Source: Epiperipatus broadwayi
Lineage: Eukaryota; Onychophora; Udeonychophora; Euonychophora; Peripatidae
Length of the DNA: 64,000 nt
Direction of reading: 5' to 3'
Assembly: GCA_028023455.1 (NCBI GenBank)
Contig: JAQFVV010000975.1
Span: 78,182-142,181 of the forward strand
In this document: positions 47,763-58,611 of the stretch, piece after piece
Layout: each line of letters opens with the position of its first letter
How positions within the stretch are numbered: position 1 is the first letter of the stretch
Position numbers and translations under genes: made by a program
The notes under the pieces: model-generated
Seen by the model: only the letters and a program-made list of their open reading frames with translations
What the model was told of the DNA's origin: nothing
The model's database searches: none

Positions 47763-50090
47763 AGTTATCCCTGAAAATATTAGAATTAATATTAATAATT
47801 TTTACGGGAAAGATTTGTTTACAGAATGGAGGTATTTTGAAAGAATGTGTGTGAAGAAAATTAAAGCCGATTGTGATCTTCAATTTTTAATCAATTGTAA
47901 AAAAATGGACTTTTTCCAACTGTTGTAAATTCTTTCATACCACAGGAAGAAAATTGATGTTGTTTTAAACAAAGCTAGTTTTGATATTTTACCTGTTTTT
48001 ATTAGAAATACGAGAAAGTAGATTTTTTAGATAAAAAATTGTTAGTACTCCGCCTTTCATTAAGTAATACTTTTCATCGAACTCTATGGTCAATTTGTGA
48101 TAAGATCGTTAATTTTAGAGTGATTAAAGAAAATGATTTTAAATTTCGAAGGCAAACAAATAAATTTAACAAACTGATTAAAAAGAAACAGGAAATGCTA
48201 TCATTGTCTTTGTCGGAACGAGAAAGAGTATATGCTGTAAAGAATTTATCAGATAGGAAATTATCAGATACTGAACTGAAAGTTCTGAATAAAGATTTTA
48301 ATTTTGCGATTACACCTACAAAATTACCTTTTGAGGATTATATTTACAGAGTGGAAAATAGTTTATCAAAAATACCTTGCAGGAAAGCAGATATAGTGAG
48401 AGGAAAAATATACGATATTTTAAATAAAACAAAACCACCTAAAACTAATTTCTCTATTAATGAAAGACTAGCTTCGTTTGCATTTAAAAAATGACAAATC
48501 TACTACTATCCTTTCGGCAGATAACGGTAATACTACAGTAATTTTAGATAGGGCTGATTATTAGAAAAAAAAAAACGTAATTTATTGAATGATAATATAT
48601 AAAAGGAAATTTATAGAGACCCTATGACTTGCCTTGAAACGAAAATGAAAACATTTTTTTCTACTGATCTACATTTAGAAACAAAGATCCAGTTTATTCC
48701 CAGGGAAAAAATCTTTTTATCCAAAATTATACGGTTTACCAAAAATTCATAAATCAGATATTCCATTGAGACCGATTGTAAGTGTAGTTGGTTCACCAAC
48801 ACAGACACCAGCTCGTTTTTGATTTCCTTTTTACAGCCGTATTTAACAGAAATGTCATCTTATGTTAATGATGCAAATCATTTTCTTCAGTTTATCCGGG
48901 ATATTAAATTGACTAAGAATGATATTTTGGTAAGTTTTGATATTGTTTCACTTTTTATTTGTGTACCTGTAAATGAAGCTATTCAAGTTATAAAAAATAT
49001 TAAATTACCTAATTTTGCTGTGGTTTTGATAGAACATTGCTTATTGAATTAATTTTTTTTTGTTTCTGACGGGCAGATATATAAACAAACATCAGGTCTA
49101 GCTATGAGTGTACACATTTCTCCAGCATTAGCTTTTATTTTTATGGAAGATTTGGAAAAGAAAATTTTGACTTCAGCTGTTAAGAAATCTTTTATATGTC
49201 TGAGGTATGTTGATGTTATCTTTGTTATTTGGCCTCATGGTAAGCATGCTCTTGATGACTTTTTTAATTTTTTAAACTCTTTTCACAACAATATTAACTT
49301 TATTTTTGGAAATAGAAAATAATAACCAAATGCTTTTTAGATGTTTTAATTTAAAGAAAGAAAGATGGTTAAAACAACACACACTGGAAGGTATCTACAT
49401 TTTTCTTCCTATTGCCATCCTGCACAACTATTTTCAGTGGTAAAGACATTGTTAGATAGAATGAAGAGACTTTCTGGTGATAGCCATTTTCTTCAAGATT
49501 TCTGCTACTAATAAAATTCTTCTTGATAATGGTTTTAATTACAGAATTATTAATAGGACTTATTCATATAAAAAAATAAGATTTTGATACATCAGAATTT
49601 AAGACAATTTTGCCATATATAAAGGGAGTAACTGACAAAATTAAAGAAAAATAATATTCACACAGTTTACACTACCTTTAAAAAAATTAATGAAATATTT
49701 CCACTTCCTAAAGATAAAATTTCTTTGGAGTGTCATGGTGTATATGAAATTCCATGTAGGGTCTGTTCACATTCATATATTGGACAAACTAATTGTAGAA
49801 TAAATATTCTGGCAGTCAGAGAAAAATTCAATCCATCATCTATTTATTTTCATATAAAATTCACTAATCATGATATCAATTTTAATAAAACAAATATTCT
49901 AGCAAAAATTGAACAATATGACCAGAAATTGCTAAGAGAAGTTATAGAGATTTTTAAAGGGCCCAAGAGCATAAATGAAAGATGTGAATTAAAGAAAATC
50001 AACAACATTTGGAAGAAGCTTTTGGAAAACAAAATAATTTTTAAAACTTCTCAACCAATAGAATTTAAATACAAGGAGAAAGAAAAAGAA
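47763..50090 (+). pseudogene. Penelope-like protein, copy 3, longest of the family
   Basis: Starts directly after the 3' end of copy 2 and includes an N-terminal helical region (SNTFHRTLWSICDKIVNF, 48063-48116) that the other copies lack. NLSDRKLSDTELKVLNKDF (48242 onwards) and LSADNGNTTVI (48510) follow. The RT core has [10 protein letters not shown] (48730), ILVSFDIVSLF (48925) and a damaged active site, YVDV instead of YxDD (49206-49217), so catalysis is lost. The C-terminal GIY-YIG endonuclease (GVYEIPCRVC...SYIGQT, 49737-49791) and the EIFKGPKSINERC segment end at 50105. Multiple frameshifts. Confidence 0.83.
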
Positions 50091-50145
50091 AAAAAAAAGA
50101 TGTGAAATCTCACACACATTTCTATGATTTGAGAAAGAGGATGCT

Positions 50146-50181
50146 CTGAGGAAGGTACTTGTTATTGTACTAAAACATCAG
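50146..50181 (+). ncRNA. Hammerhead-like 3' motif, copy 3
   Basis: CTGAGGA (50146-50152), AG, a 4-bp hairpin GTAC...GTAC (50155-50158 with 50167-50170), then TAAAAC and ATCAG. The GAAAC box has changed to AAAAC here. The consensus of the three copies (CTGAGGA, GTAC stem, GAAAC, ATCAG) resembles a hammerhead core. Confidence 0.45.
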
Positions 50182-50266
50182 CTATTTAGCTATTTTACTA
50201 CATGGAATATCCTGGAAGTAATAAATAATATGAAGTCATTATTTATCCATGAATATATATATATAT

Positions 50267-51890
50267 TGTACCGGGTTCGAATATGTGTCCTCGAAACACC
50301 GGTCTCTTAGGCAGAGAAGAACATACTCAGAGATTATGCATGCCCAAATGATAGCTATAAAATATATAACTAGCATTACATTTCCAGGACATAGCTTCTT
50401 CTCGGCTGTTGAGTTCAACACCACGTTCAAAGCACTTTTTTTGTTTGTGTTTAAACACGGGCACCAGCTATCTATTCAAGAATAAATAAATAACACACTT
50501 TGAGCAATGGCCACTAACTCAACACCTAAATATCCACAACTAGCTCCGTTGTTGGTAATCACTAACAGATTATACATAATTAGTGGTGAAAAGAATTGTA
50601 AAAAGAATTGATAAAAAGAATTGACCAACAAATAAAGTTTAATTTTAAAGACAATTTATTAACTAACATTTACTAATTTTAAACATTTTATAAATCTAAT
50701 ATAATACACACACATTTTAAATTAACACACTATAATATAGCACAAATAATATTTGATGTCTATAAAATCATATAGCATTCACAAACACACACATCAATAG
50801 TTCATTTTATGCATGCTTATAGCGTTCAAATTACTTGTCTCTGGAGGTTTTATGAATTAATGCAATGCAATGGCTATTATAGAAATAAGAATATGAAATG
50901 TTATTACCTAGGATTTTGAATGTGGATGTAGAACTTCTTTTCTTTGGTTACTGCTTTAGGTGAGAATATTTCCATTACGAATATTTCCAGCCGGCTGGGA
51001 CATTTCCTTGATGAGTTTCCTTATTATTCACAATTATTACTATTGAAGACAATTAGATATTGATGGAGATTTCCAAAATTGTTATGCTGACATTATTTCA
51101 CAGGCAGATCTTGCTGTTTTCATCGGACTTCAGACTGTGGAGAAAACGTATTTCCAAAAGCAGCTCAGCACTGCATTTTGTTTCTGGATACAATTAACTC
51201 AACTGATTGTCCTCTCTTGACTTAATGAACTCAATTAATTTCTGAACTGAACTGATTATCTGATAAAATTTTACTATTTATACCTGCGAAGTGTTTTTCT
51301 TTTCGATATCCTCCAGCAATATCTGTTGTTGAAATTTCATTGATAATCCTTTGACAATGTGTTTTGGAAGATTGTTTAATTAATAATAGCCATGCAGAAG
51401 TATTGTTTTATATTTTTAATTAATAGCCATTTCCATGTTTTTTAATGATAATCTTCTTTAACTTTCATTTATTTATAATAACATTTATTATGCATACATT
51501 TATTCTATTATTGACAATCGCACATATGTACGCACATATATTACTAGTTTTAAGATTATTTTTTCTGTAATTCGAGTGAAAAGAGATTTGTATTTTGTAA
51601 ACTTTAAATTATTTATATTTTACGAATACTAATAAGGAAAACTGTTTACTTCCTTTTATAAAACTTTTAGTTTGACTTTTTCTAACAAAACACCCCCTCC
51701 CCCATCTGATTAATTAATTGCAGTTTTTATTTCAAAAACTAACGATAGAAAACTATTTGATTCTTATCTTTTTTGAAAACAAACTGTAATAAACTCTTCA
51801 ACATTTAATTCTACGTTTTTTCTTTTACGAAAGATTATTTTAATAATTTTTTTAGATAAATTAATATGTGCCAATTTCAATATTGGTACA
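50267..51890. mobile_element. Candidate solo LTR (or TIR element), ~1.6 kb
   Basis: The unit begins TGTACCGGG and ends TTGGTACA, so it has the TG...CA ends of an LTR with a short terminal inversion (TGTACC/GGTACA). It sits between TA runs, so a 4-6 bp AT duplication is possible but cannot be proved. It is less AT-rich than its surroundings in places (50271-50450, 50960-51190). No retroviral-type protein frame is found inside or beside it, and no second copy is in the window. A DNA transposon with short inverted ends remains possible. Confidence 0.35.
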
Positions 51891-51894
51891 ATAT

Positions 51895-53100
51895 ATATAT
51901 ATATATATTGTTCCTAGGGAAGCAAAGGTTAAGCTATCTAACACTAATAAAGTTAAACCAGGTTAAACTCAGTGCTATTCTGTTGCTATTGTAATTCAAC
52001 ACAAGAACACAGAGATCCACAACAATAACTATAATAAACTACAAGTAGCATTAATAGATTTAAGAGGAGAAACTTCAATTTCCTTTTGCAAAACTTTTAA
52101 AAACTCTCCATATTTATAACACAAATCGCAAGGTGGGAAGGATACAATTAATTTCTCTTTTATAATAAATCTCTTCCATAATTCTTTCTCCAGCATAATT
52201 TTACACCTCTAACTTGTTCTTCATCATCATATTGCTATGATCTGATCAATCTTTAATAAATAGTCAGCTTTTATAAATCTTACTGATTTGTTATACCACT
52301 TTATCTATCTTTTGCAATAGATATAAGTTCTTATTTCTCGAATTATAGTATTATGATCTCAGAGTTCTCATATTATATTTAATATGAAATTTCCAATATT
52401 TAGTTTATGAAAATGTTGTTGATGAAGGAATATTTTAGTGATAGACATGAGGAGATATATACTTAATCTACAAGCTAATGTCTGCCTCTTATTGAATAAT
52501 AATAATAACAACAATAATCTAATAAATAATTTAACTAAGACAAAATTGCATTAAGCTCTAAATTTAAAATAATGTAATCATCTACTTGAGGAAAATTCGA
52601 ATACTAAGAGTGGGAAAAGGATTTTATGTTCACTCAAAATATTCAACAACAATATAAATAAATTTATTTCATGTAAATAGATACTAATCGATTATAGATG
52701 CAGTTTTATTTAAATAAATTGCAGTTTTAACTTATAGTGATCAATAGAATAAATGAATATTTTATTTGAATACATTTTTCATATTTGCGAAAAAATTATT
52801 AGTTAAAGAGTTTACATTTGTTTATGTGACTGTCCTCAGAATAAATGTTTAAAATAGTTGCGGTAGAAATACATAATGTTTAGATTTCTGGATAAGGATA
52901 TTTAATGAATACCAAGAACATTATAAAGACACTACAACAGATTAAACAATAAAATAACATTTATTAACAATAAACAAAATTTTATAAACATTGAATACCA
53001 TGGAAGTCTATTACAAAAAATAAAAAAAAATGTATTTACAACAGTCCAACGCAATACTTAGGAGAACACTTTATAATTTCAAATTTACTCAGATTAACAC
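51895..53100. other. AT-rich DNA, nothing firmly recognised
   Basis: Begins, after a TA run, with TGTTCCTAGGGAAGC, which looks like another element start but has no matching end that I can see. Remainder AT-rich without frames. Confidence 0.4.
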
Positions 53101-53104
53101 ATTA

Positions 53105-53455
53105 ATCCACTAAACATTACACTACTGAATTGAGTTAAGATCTATATGACTATATAAGCTAATGAGCATGGATTGAAAATATTATGCTTTCAGTTTTGGA
53201 CTCACAGTTTTATAATTAAGTAAGGATAAAAGGAGGCTGCTGGAGGTTTGTATTAGATTCTAAGATCTAGGCGCAGTGTTCTCAGATCCAAGACTCCTCA
53301 CTAATGAAAGCCACAATCTAGAAACTAGTTTGGGGATATTGTATGAATAAGCATTAGATAGGGAATGTATGTGCAGGCCTCTGGCATCCATTGATTATTC
53401 TGGCTTGCACTGAATGACACTACTGTATGGGGAGTTTTGCCTGTATTAACACATT
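53105..53455 (+). repeat. Repeat X, single arm
   Basis: Matches the right arm of the palindrome at 17.6-18.8 kb in the same orientation: GGAGGCTGCTGGAGG, GCAGTGTTCTCAGATCCAAG, ACTCCTCACTAATGAAAG, CTAGAAACTAGTTTGGG and TGGCATCCATTGATTATTCT. Here the arm has no inverted partner. Confidence 0.7.
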
Positions 53456-53459
53456 ACAT

Positions 53460-53935
53460 GACTAAATTACATATCTATGACCTATAGTGATCCCTTGTCT
53501 TATGTGGACTCACATATTTGATCAGTTAAAATTATTATAAGAAAATTTACTCTTCAAATTAAATACCTATTTTATTACCATTATCAATAATTATTTTGTG
53601 TTGTTCAAGTAATATAATTTTAATAAATTTATAGGATATGTTATATCTTTTTGTAAAATATATATGTTCTAAATAATATTATAATTTTATAATCTCTAGC
53701 TTTACCATCTATGCATTACTTATTGACTCTCTGATCTTTATCTATTAACCATGCATTATTTATTAACTCTATAGTCTTTAACTATCAAAACTATAATAAA
53801 GCCTTAAATTTTTAAAGGCTACATAAATAAACCTACACATTTGATGCTATTTATCCTAACAATGAATAAAACTAAATGATCTTTAGATTTAACAGTCCAG
53901 TGATTACTTGCTTCTGGATAATGATGATTATGATG
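53460..53935. other. AT-rich DNA, nothing recognised
   Basis: No matched repeats; a short duplicated word ATGCATTA.TTATT(A/G)ACTCT occurs near 53711 and 53751. Confidence 0.45.
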
Positions 53936-53939
53936 CACA

Positions 53940-54900
53940 TTGATTATTTTAGGTTAATAATAGAATTTTATAATTTTGAATAAATCATTATCATTTTTAT
54001 TTCTTGTATTAATAATCTGACTAAGGTATTTGTAACTGTTAACTTTTTCTCACTCATCACAATCAATCTTTATTTCATATTTTGAGAAAATCCATTAAAC
54101 ATTACTTTAGTCTTTTTAACATTTATCTTTAGTCCTACTTTCCTACTTTCATCTGATAATTCCTGCAACATTTCCTGCAGCTCTAAAGCATTATTTGCAA
54201 ACACAACTACATCATCTGCAAAATCTAAATGACTTAAATAATCTCCATTTACGTTCACTCCTTTAGCTTTCCATTTTAATCCACAAATACTTTTTGAAGC
54301 ACTGCTGTAAAAAGTTTTGGAGATATGGAGTCACCCTGTCTTTCACCCTTAGGCAATGTTGATTTTCCCAGTATTCTTATGTAATCTAATTGTTGCTGTT
54401 GCATTTTTATAAATATTCTTTAAAATATGACAATGTCCTGGATCTATACCTTGATGATCCAATGCTTTAATCACTGAAGAAATGTTTATAGAATCAAATG
54501 CCTTTTCATAATCTACAAATCCAAAACATAATGGCAACTCATATTCATTTTTCCTTTCTATAACTTCTCTCAACACCTGGATATGATCTACTGCACTAAA
54601 ACCATTTTTAAATCCAGCTTGTTTTCTTGGTTGGTGGAAATCGAATGTTCTCTGTAGACAAATTGTAATTATCTTGGTAAAAATTTTGTATAAAACTGAT
54701 AACAGGCTGGAAGGTATGTAATTTCTAATATTTTCTTTATCACCTTTTTTAAATATTAATATTAATATTGCATTCTTCTAATCATCTGGTACATCTTTAT
54801 CATTTAGATATTTGGTATATAACTTTGTATTAAACAAATTTCTAGTTCTTCACCTGCTTCTTTTAATATATCAATTATAATTCCATCATTACCTGAAGCC
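53940..54900 (-). pseudogene. RTE-type reverse transcriptase, broken
   Basis: Recognisable pieces on the minus strand: CFGFVDYEKAFDSIN (motif A, about 54526-54482), KGERQGDSISPKLFTAV (motif B, 54350-54300), LDFADDVVVFA (active site FADD, about 54230-54198) and SYKYLSQII (54030-54004). Motif A and motif B are in different frames. The codon before EKVNSYKYL is TGA where a Trp would be usual. It lacks an uninterrupted frame and is inactive. Confidence 0.8.
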
Positions 54901-55131
54901 TTTCCTTTCTTCATACATTTAATTGCATGTTTCACTTCTTCATTTAAAATTCTAGGCAATTTGGAAGATGTAATAAATGTAGGAGGTACTTGTTCTTTAT
55001 TACTATATAATTCTTAATAAAAGTCTTTTATCCATTTCATGATGTCATCTCTTTTTTTAAGAATAATTCCATCTTTCTTTTTTATTGCAGATATAAATTT
55101 CCTACCAATACCAAAATGTTGTTTTACACTC

Positions 55132-55407
55132 TTAAAGACTTTTATTCTCTTCTACAGCTTTCCTTGCTAATTTGCAGTTATACTTTCTTATATCATTTTC
55201 AACTGATTTCCATACCATTTTACAAAATTCAAGATATTCAATTTCTTTTGATGCATCATTTTTGTATATCTTCATAAATTCTCTAGTTTCAGTCGAAATT
55301 TTATTGGTCAATTGCTGATTTTTTCTACCAGCTGTCTTTGTTGCAGTTTTTAAAATTGTATACATTATTTTCTTATTAATTTCATTCAAATCTGAATCAG
55401 GTTCCAA
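55132..55407 (-). pseudogene. RTE-type LINE linker between endonuclease and RT
   Basis: A 91-residue open piece with the charged, helical character of the region between endonuclease and RT (for example AGRKNQQLTNKISTET). A stop-bearing stretch of about 100 bases separates it from the endonuclease frame. It lies at the expected position and on the same strand. Confidence 0.6.
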
Positions 55408-55505
55408 ATCTATTAATACTTGAAACCAATTTGTAAGTTCTAATTTAAATTCATTAGAATGTTTCTGAAAATTAGGAATATCAACTGTAAATATTGTTTT
55501 TTAAA

Positions 55506-56291
55506 TCATTTTTGTCTCTCTAGTTTTGCAGTAACATGTATCTTACATCTTACTAATCGATGATCACTTCCTGTGTTAAATTTATTAAGAACATTACAAT
55601 CTTGAAATATGTATTTTCTGTTAGTCAAAATGTAATCCAATTCTGCTGTACCATCATTTGGATGCTTCCATGTCCATTTCCTTTTAACATTTTTCTCAAA
55701 ACAAGAATTCATAATATAAAATTTTTCTTTTTCTGCAAACTCCACAAGTCTATGTCCCCCCTCATTTCTATTACAATAACCAAAATTACCTACAGCACTT
55801 TCATCTTTCATTTGTTTACCAATTCTAGCATTAAAGTCTCCCATAACAATTTTAAAATGTTGTTTACTCTGATCAAAAGCATTTTTTACAATCATATAAA
55901 AATCTTCTATTACTTCATCACTATGAGAACTTGTTGGGACATAAACCTGAATTATCTGCATTTGGTATCTGCTATTAAGTTGTACAACTAATCTTGCCAC
56001 TCTGTCCGATACACCATCAATCTCCACACTATTGTTTTTCCATTTTTTATTTATAATGAATCCTACTCCACTTGTATTTCCAATATTTATGCCTTTATAA
56101 TAGAGTACATGACCACTTTTTAAATCAATTGTCTCTTGACCTTTTTTTCTAACTTCACAAAGTCCAATAATGTCCCATTTAATATAAAACATCTCTTCTT
56201 CTAATTCTCGCAATCTTCCTTCACTTGAAAGTGATCTGCAGTTGTAAGTACCTAAATAAAAAGTCATCATCAAAGTCGCCTGGGTCCACAA
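55506..56291 (-). pseudogene. RTE-type LINE apurinic-like endonuclease domain
   Basis: An open frame of 261 residues. The exonuclease-endonuclease-phosphatase motifs are in order: TYNCRSL (Asn 18), GLCEVR (Glu 46), VYVPT (Tyr 117), MGDFNARIG (Asp 152, Asn 154), ELDYI (Asp 219) and GSDHRLV (Asp 243, His 244). All the usual catalytic residues are present, so the domain alone could fold. In an active element it would nick the target DNA and prime reverse transcription. The natural start may lie upstream of the first ATG. It is labelled a pseudogene because the rest of ORF2 is broken. Confidence 0.88.
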
Positions 56292-56705
56292 TCAGGACAT
56301 TCTTAGCACCTTCCACCTTCAGCTACCAATCACTGCCTTGGTTGATGACTTTACAGCTTCCTGGGAATAAGGGCCATGATTTATTTTATCTATCATAATT
56401 GTATATATCTATTGGAAAAAATATTTATCATTTACATAGACATTCCTTCTGCATTATCAGGCAACTGAGAAGAAAGACCATGGTGTTTCTTGATCTTAAA
56501 CTCAGAGATAAAAAGCCAATAAATGCACCACGCTGGTTAATGCATGTTGGTGAGCAGTCCATCCATATTTGTATACGATATGAATAATCACATAGTAATA
56601 ACTCCAACAACAAGAACATATGGAGTGGATTGCTCTACTTGGTTCCTTTAAGGTCTCCAAGAAAAATCAAAGGGTCTCCTTTCAGTTAATAGCAAACTCC
56701 TTTCT

Positions 56706-57650
56706 ACAGCCACTTTTTTTTTTTTATATAAGTTGTAATTATTTCATTAAAATTTTTATCATTAGCTTATAAAAATATTATTTATTTTTTACTATCATTA
56801 TAATTATTGTAATTTTTTCACCTAATAATTTATTATCTGCATATTTTTATTATTGTATTATTTATAAAATATTATAATCCTTTAATAATTTTTTAGAGAT
56901 TTTTATTTATACATTTATATGAATGTTTTACATTTTCATTTAAAATATATGATATTTAAATTTATGGCATTAGTGTGATGGGGTTCATTATCATTACTTG
57001 TTTCTTATTACACTATAGAATGTCATTTCTGCTTTTAGTTATTATATGATTTTTTACTTTATTTTATAAAATAACTTTTCTTTCAATTTATTTGTAATTA
57101 AGATTTTTTCTATAATTTTTATTGCTATTTTTATAATGTTATATTCTTATGCTAGTATTTATTCTTTTCTGTATCATTTCATCAAAATTTAAATATGTAA
57201 TTTTTTCAATGGATATAAATTTTGATATTCATTAATTACCTTATCTCATTTAAAAAGCTAATGTTGAATTGTTGCCTTTTCTTCGTAATAATTTTACTAA
57301 AATACTCTACGACATTTCTATTTATTGATAAGTTTTAGTTTAAATTAATTATAATTTTTCTAGAAGATAGAGGTATCAACTGTTAAGACTGCATTTGTTT
57401 ATAATTTTGTCTTTCTAGGCTTGAAATTACATTTTATCTGCTATTAATTGATTATAATTTTTCTTTCAAGGTAAATCTTTTAGGCACATTAATTTAGATA
57501 CAACCCGTCTCTGCAATATCACTAATTTTTATGCTTCCATGGTTATTTTTTTATTAAGAACTTGAAAAAAAAAATAATACATATTTATTTTTCTTTATAC
57601 ATTATATTCAGATGTACACATTATTATTTTATATGTGAAATGTTTTTTAA
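56706..57650. other. AT-rich DNA, nothing recognised
   Basis: Strongly T-rich; no frames or repeats matched. Confidence 0.5.
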
Positions 57651-57654
57651 ACAC

Positions 57655-57775
57655 AGCATAATAATTTCTTATGACAATTTTAAAGTGTTGTTTCGACTAT
57701 TTAATAGCTTTCTGTACATTTATAAAAAGATAAATCCATTTACTCCTGTTTCTAATCATGACTCAATGCTTTTTT
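57655..57775 (-). pseudogene. RTE-type LINE endonuclease relic
   Basis: On the minus strand, AACAACACTTTAAAATTGTC with ATAAGAAATTATTATGCT resembles the GDFNA-coding segment of the element at 55.8 kb (AACAACATTTTAAAATTGTT, ATGGGAGACTTTAATGCT). Heavily decayed. Confidence 0.5.
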
Positions 57776-57800
57776 CTTTTCAAAAATATACAGTACATAA

Positions 57801-58140
57801 AGCCATATAATTCTATAATTAAAACCACTTCTTTTCTTTTCAAAAACTTTATTTGATGCATATATATGTTTTGTGTTTTTAATTTAATTGATTTTAATGT
57901 ATTTTATTTATTTTTAAATTTTATGGGGCTTATATGTTTTATATTGTTTTTGATTATTTTGTTTTTTTGGTTTTATTATGTGAAGTTTGTTTATAATGTA
58001 ATATGTTTTTTCTAGATCCTTGAAAATGACTATAGAGTAAAGATAGTCGAAACGTTGGAAATAAGTGGATATATATATATATACATCAAGTAAAGTTTTT
58101 GAAAAGAAAAGAAGTGGTTTTAATTATAGAATTATATGGT
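57801..58140. mobile_element. ~340-bp element with 56-bp inverted ends and a hammerhead-like motif
   Basis: The left end (about 57801-57858) and right end (about 58084-58139) are inverted copies sharing CCATATAATTCTATAATTAA, AACCACTTCTTTTCTTTTCA and AAAACTTTATTTGATG with only a few differences. Inside, near the right end, is a GACTAT/ATAGTC hairpin followed by CGAAACGTTGG, the kind of sequence found at the 3' end of Penelope-like elements. It may be a solo pseudo-LTR of a third Penelope-like family with inverted flanks, or an unrelated MITE. Confidence 0.55.
58018..58058 (+). ncRNA. Hammerhead-like motif in the 57.8-58.1 kb element
   Basis: CCTTGAAAAT is followed by a perfect 6-bp hairpin (GACTAT 58028-58033 with ATAGTC 58043-58048), GAAAC (58049-58053) and GTTGG. 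Stem length and the GAAAC-GTY box match the 3' modules of the two Penelope-like families. The CUGANGA box is degenerate (CTTGAAAA). Confidence 0.35.
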
Positions 58141-58144
58141 TATA

Positions 58145-58520
58145 AAAAGATCAATAGCTTTTTGTATTTCAATAAGATTTTCTGTAAGAGCTTAAATCTG
58201 AATTAATTACATTTAAAATCTTTCATAATTTTAATAAGCCATCTTAATATATATATATATATATTCATTTCCATATTAATTTTTACTTATAAAGGAGTTC
58301 AATGGTGAGAATAGCTCAGGGTTTCGTTAATGATTTTAAAACATCAGTCACAATTTCATCATTTGAATATTTATTTGTATTTAATTGTCATGTAGTCTTT
58401 AAAACAATTAATAATATAATTTTGACCATACTTTATTTAATAATGTACATGCCTACTTTTGTAAAGTATTGTTTGCTTCCTTCCAATTTAAACTATATTT
58501 GAAAAAAAATACAAGTAATA
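58145..58520. other. AT-rich DNA, nothing recognised
   Basis: Includes a short TA run at 58247-58263. The open frame at 58302-58502 has no recognisable motif. Confidence 0.5.
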
Positions 58521-58526
58521 TACTTT

Positions 58527-58610
58527 CGGTGGTCTAGAGGTCAGCATAGCTGCCTTACAAGTAGTTGTCCCGGGTTAGCGGGTTCGCTTCCCGGTCGATG
58601 CTATGACACA
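58527..58610 (+). mobile_element. tRNA-derived SINE head, copy 6
   Basis: CGGTGGTCTAGAGGTCAGC, hairpin CTGCCTTACAAGTAG (UAC-type loop), GCGGGTTCGCTTCCCGG and TGCTATGACAC. The best-kept B box of the set. It is followed by ACATGAAC and a short TA run. Confidence 0.78.
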
Positions 58611-58611
58611 T

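Larger units (their letters stand above)
45066..50242. mobile_element. Second Penelope-like composite: one inverted and two tandem copies
   Basis: Copy 1 (45066-46110) is on the minus strand. Copy 2 (46139-47762) and copy 3 (47763-50242) are on the plus strand in head-to-tail order. All three end with the same 3' words, GGAATATCC...AATATGAAGTCAT, seen at 47730-47761, 50202-50230 and inverted at 45066-45105. A 5'-truncated copy followed by a longer copy is the tandem arrangement that gives Penelope-like elements their pseudo-LTRs, and an inverted partial copy at the front is also typical. The three copies are diverged and carry many breaks. This family is distinct from the one at 10.3-14.5 kb. 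Confidence 0.82.
53940..56705 (-). mobile_element. RTE-type LINE, minus strand, decayed
   Basis: On the minus strand, in order: a possible 5' untranslated region (56705-56300), an apurinic-type endonuclease (56291-55506), a linker (55410-55130) and an RT domain (about 54900-53940). The protein motifs match the RTE group of LINEs, which are short and encode only endonuclease and RT. The RT half has many stops and shifts, while the endonuclease half is an open frame. The outer limits are estimates: I see no tail or target duplication. Two short endonuclease relics of the same type lie at 25.6 and 57.7 kb. Confidence 0.75.

Noticed and set aside
55560-55991. 143-codon plus-strand frame
   Set aside because: Antisense shadow of the minus-strand RTE-type endonuclease, which has all the conserved motifs.
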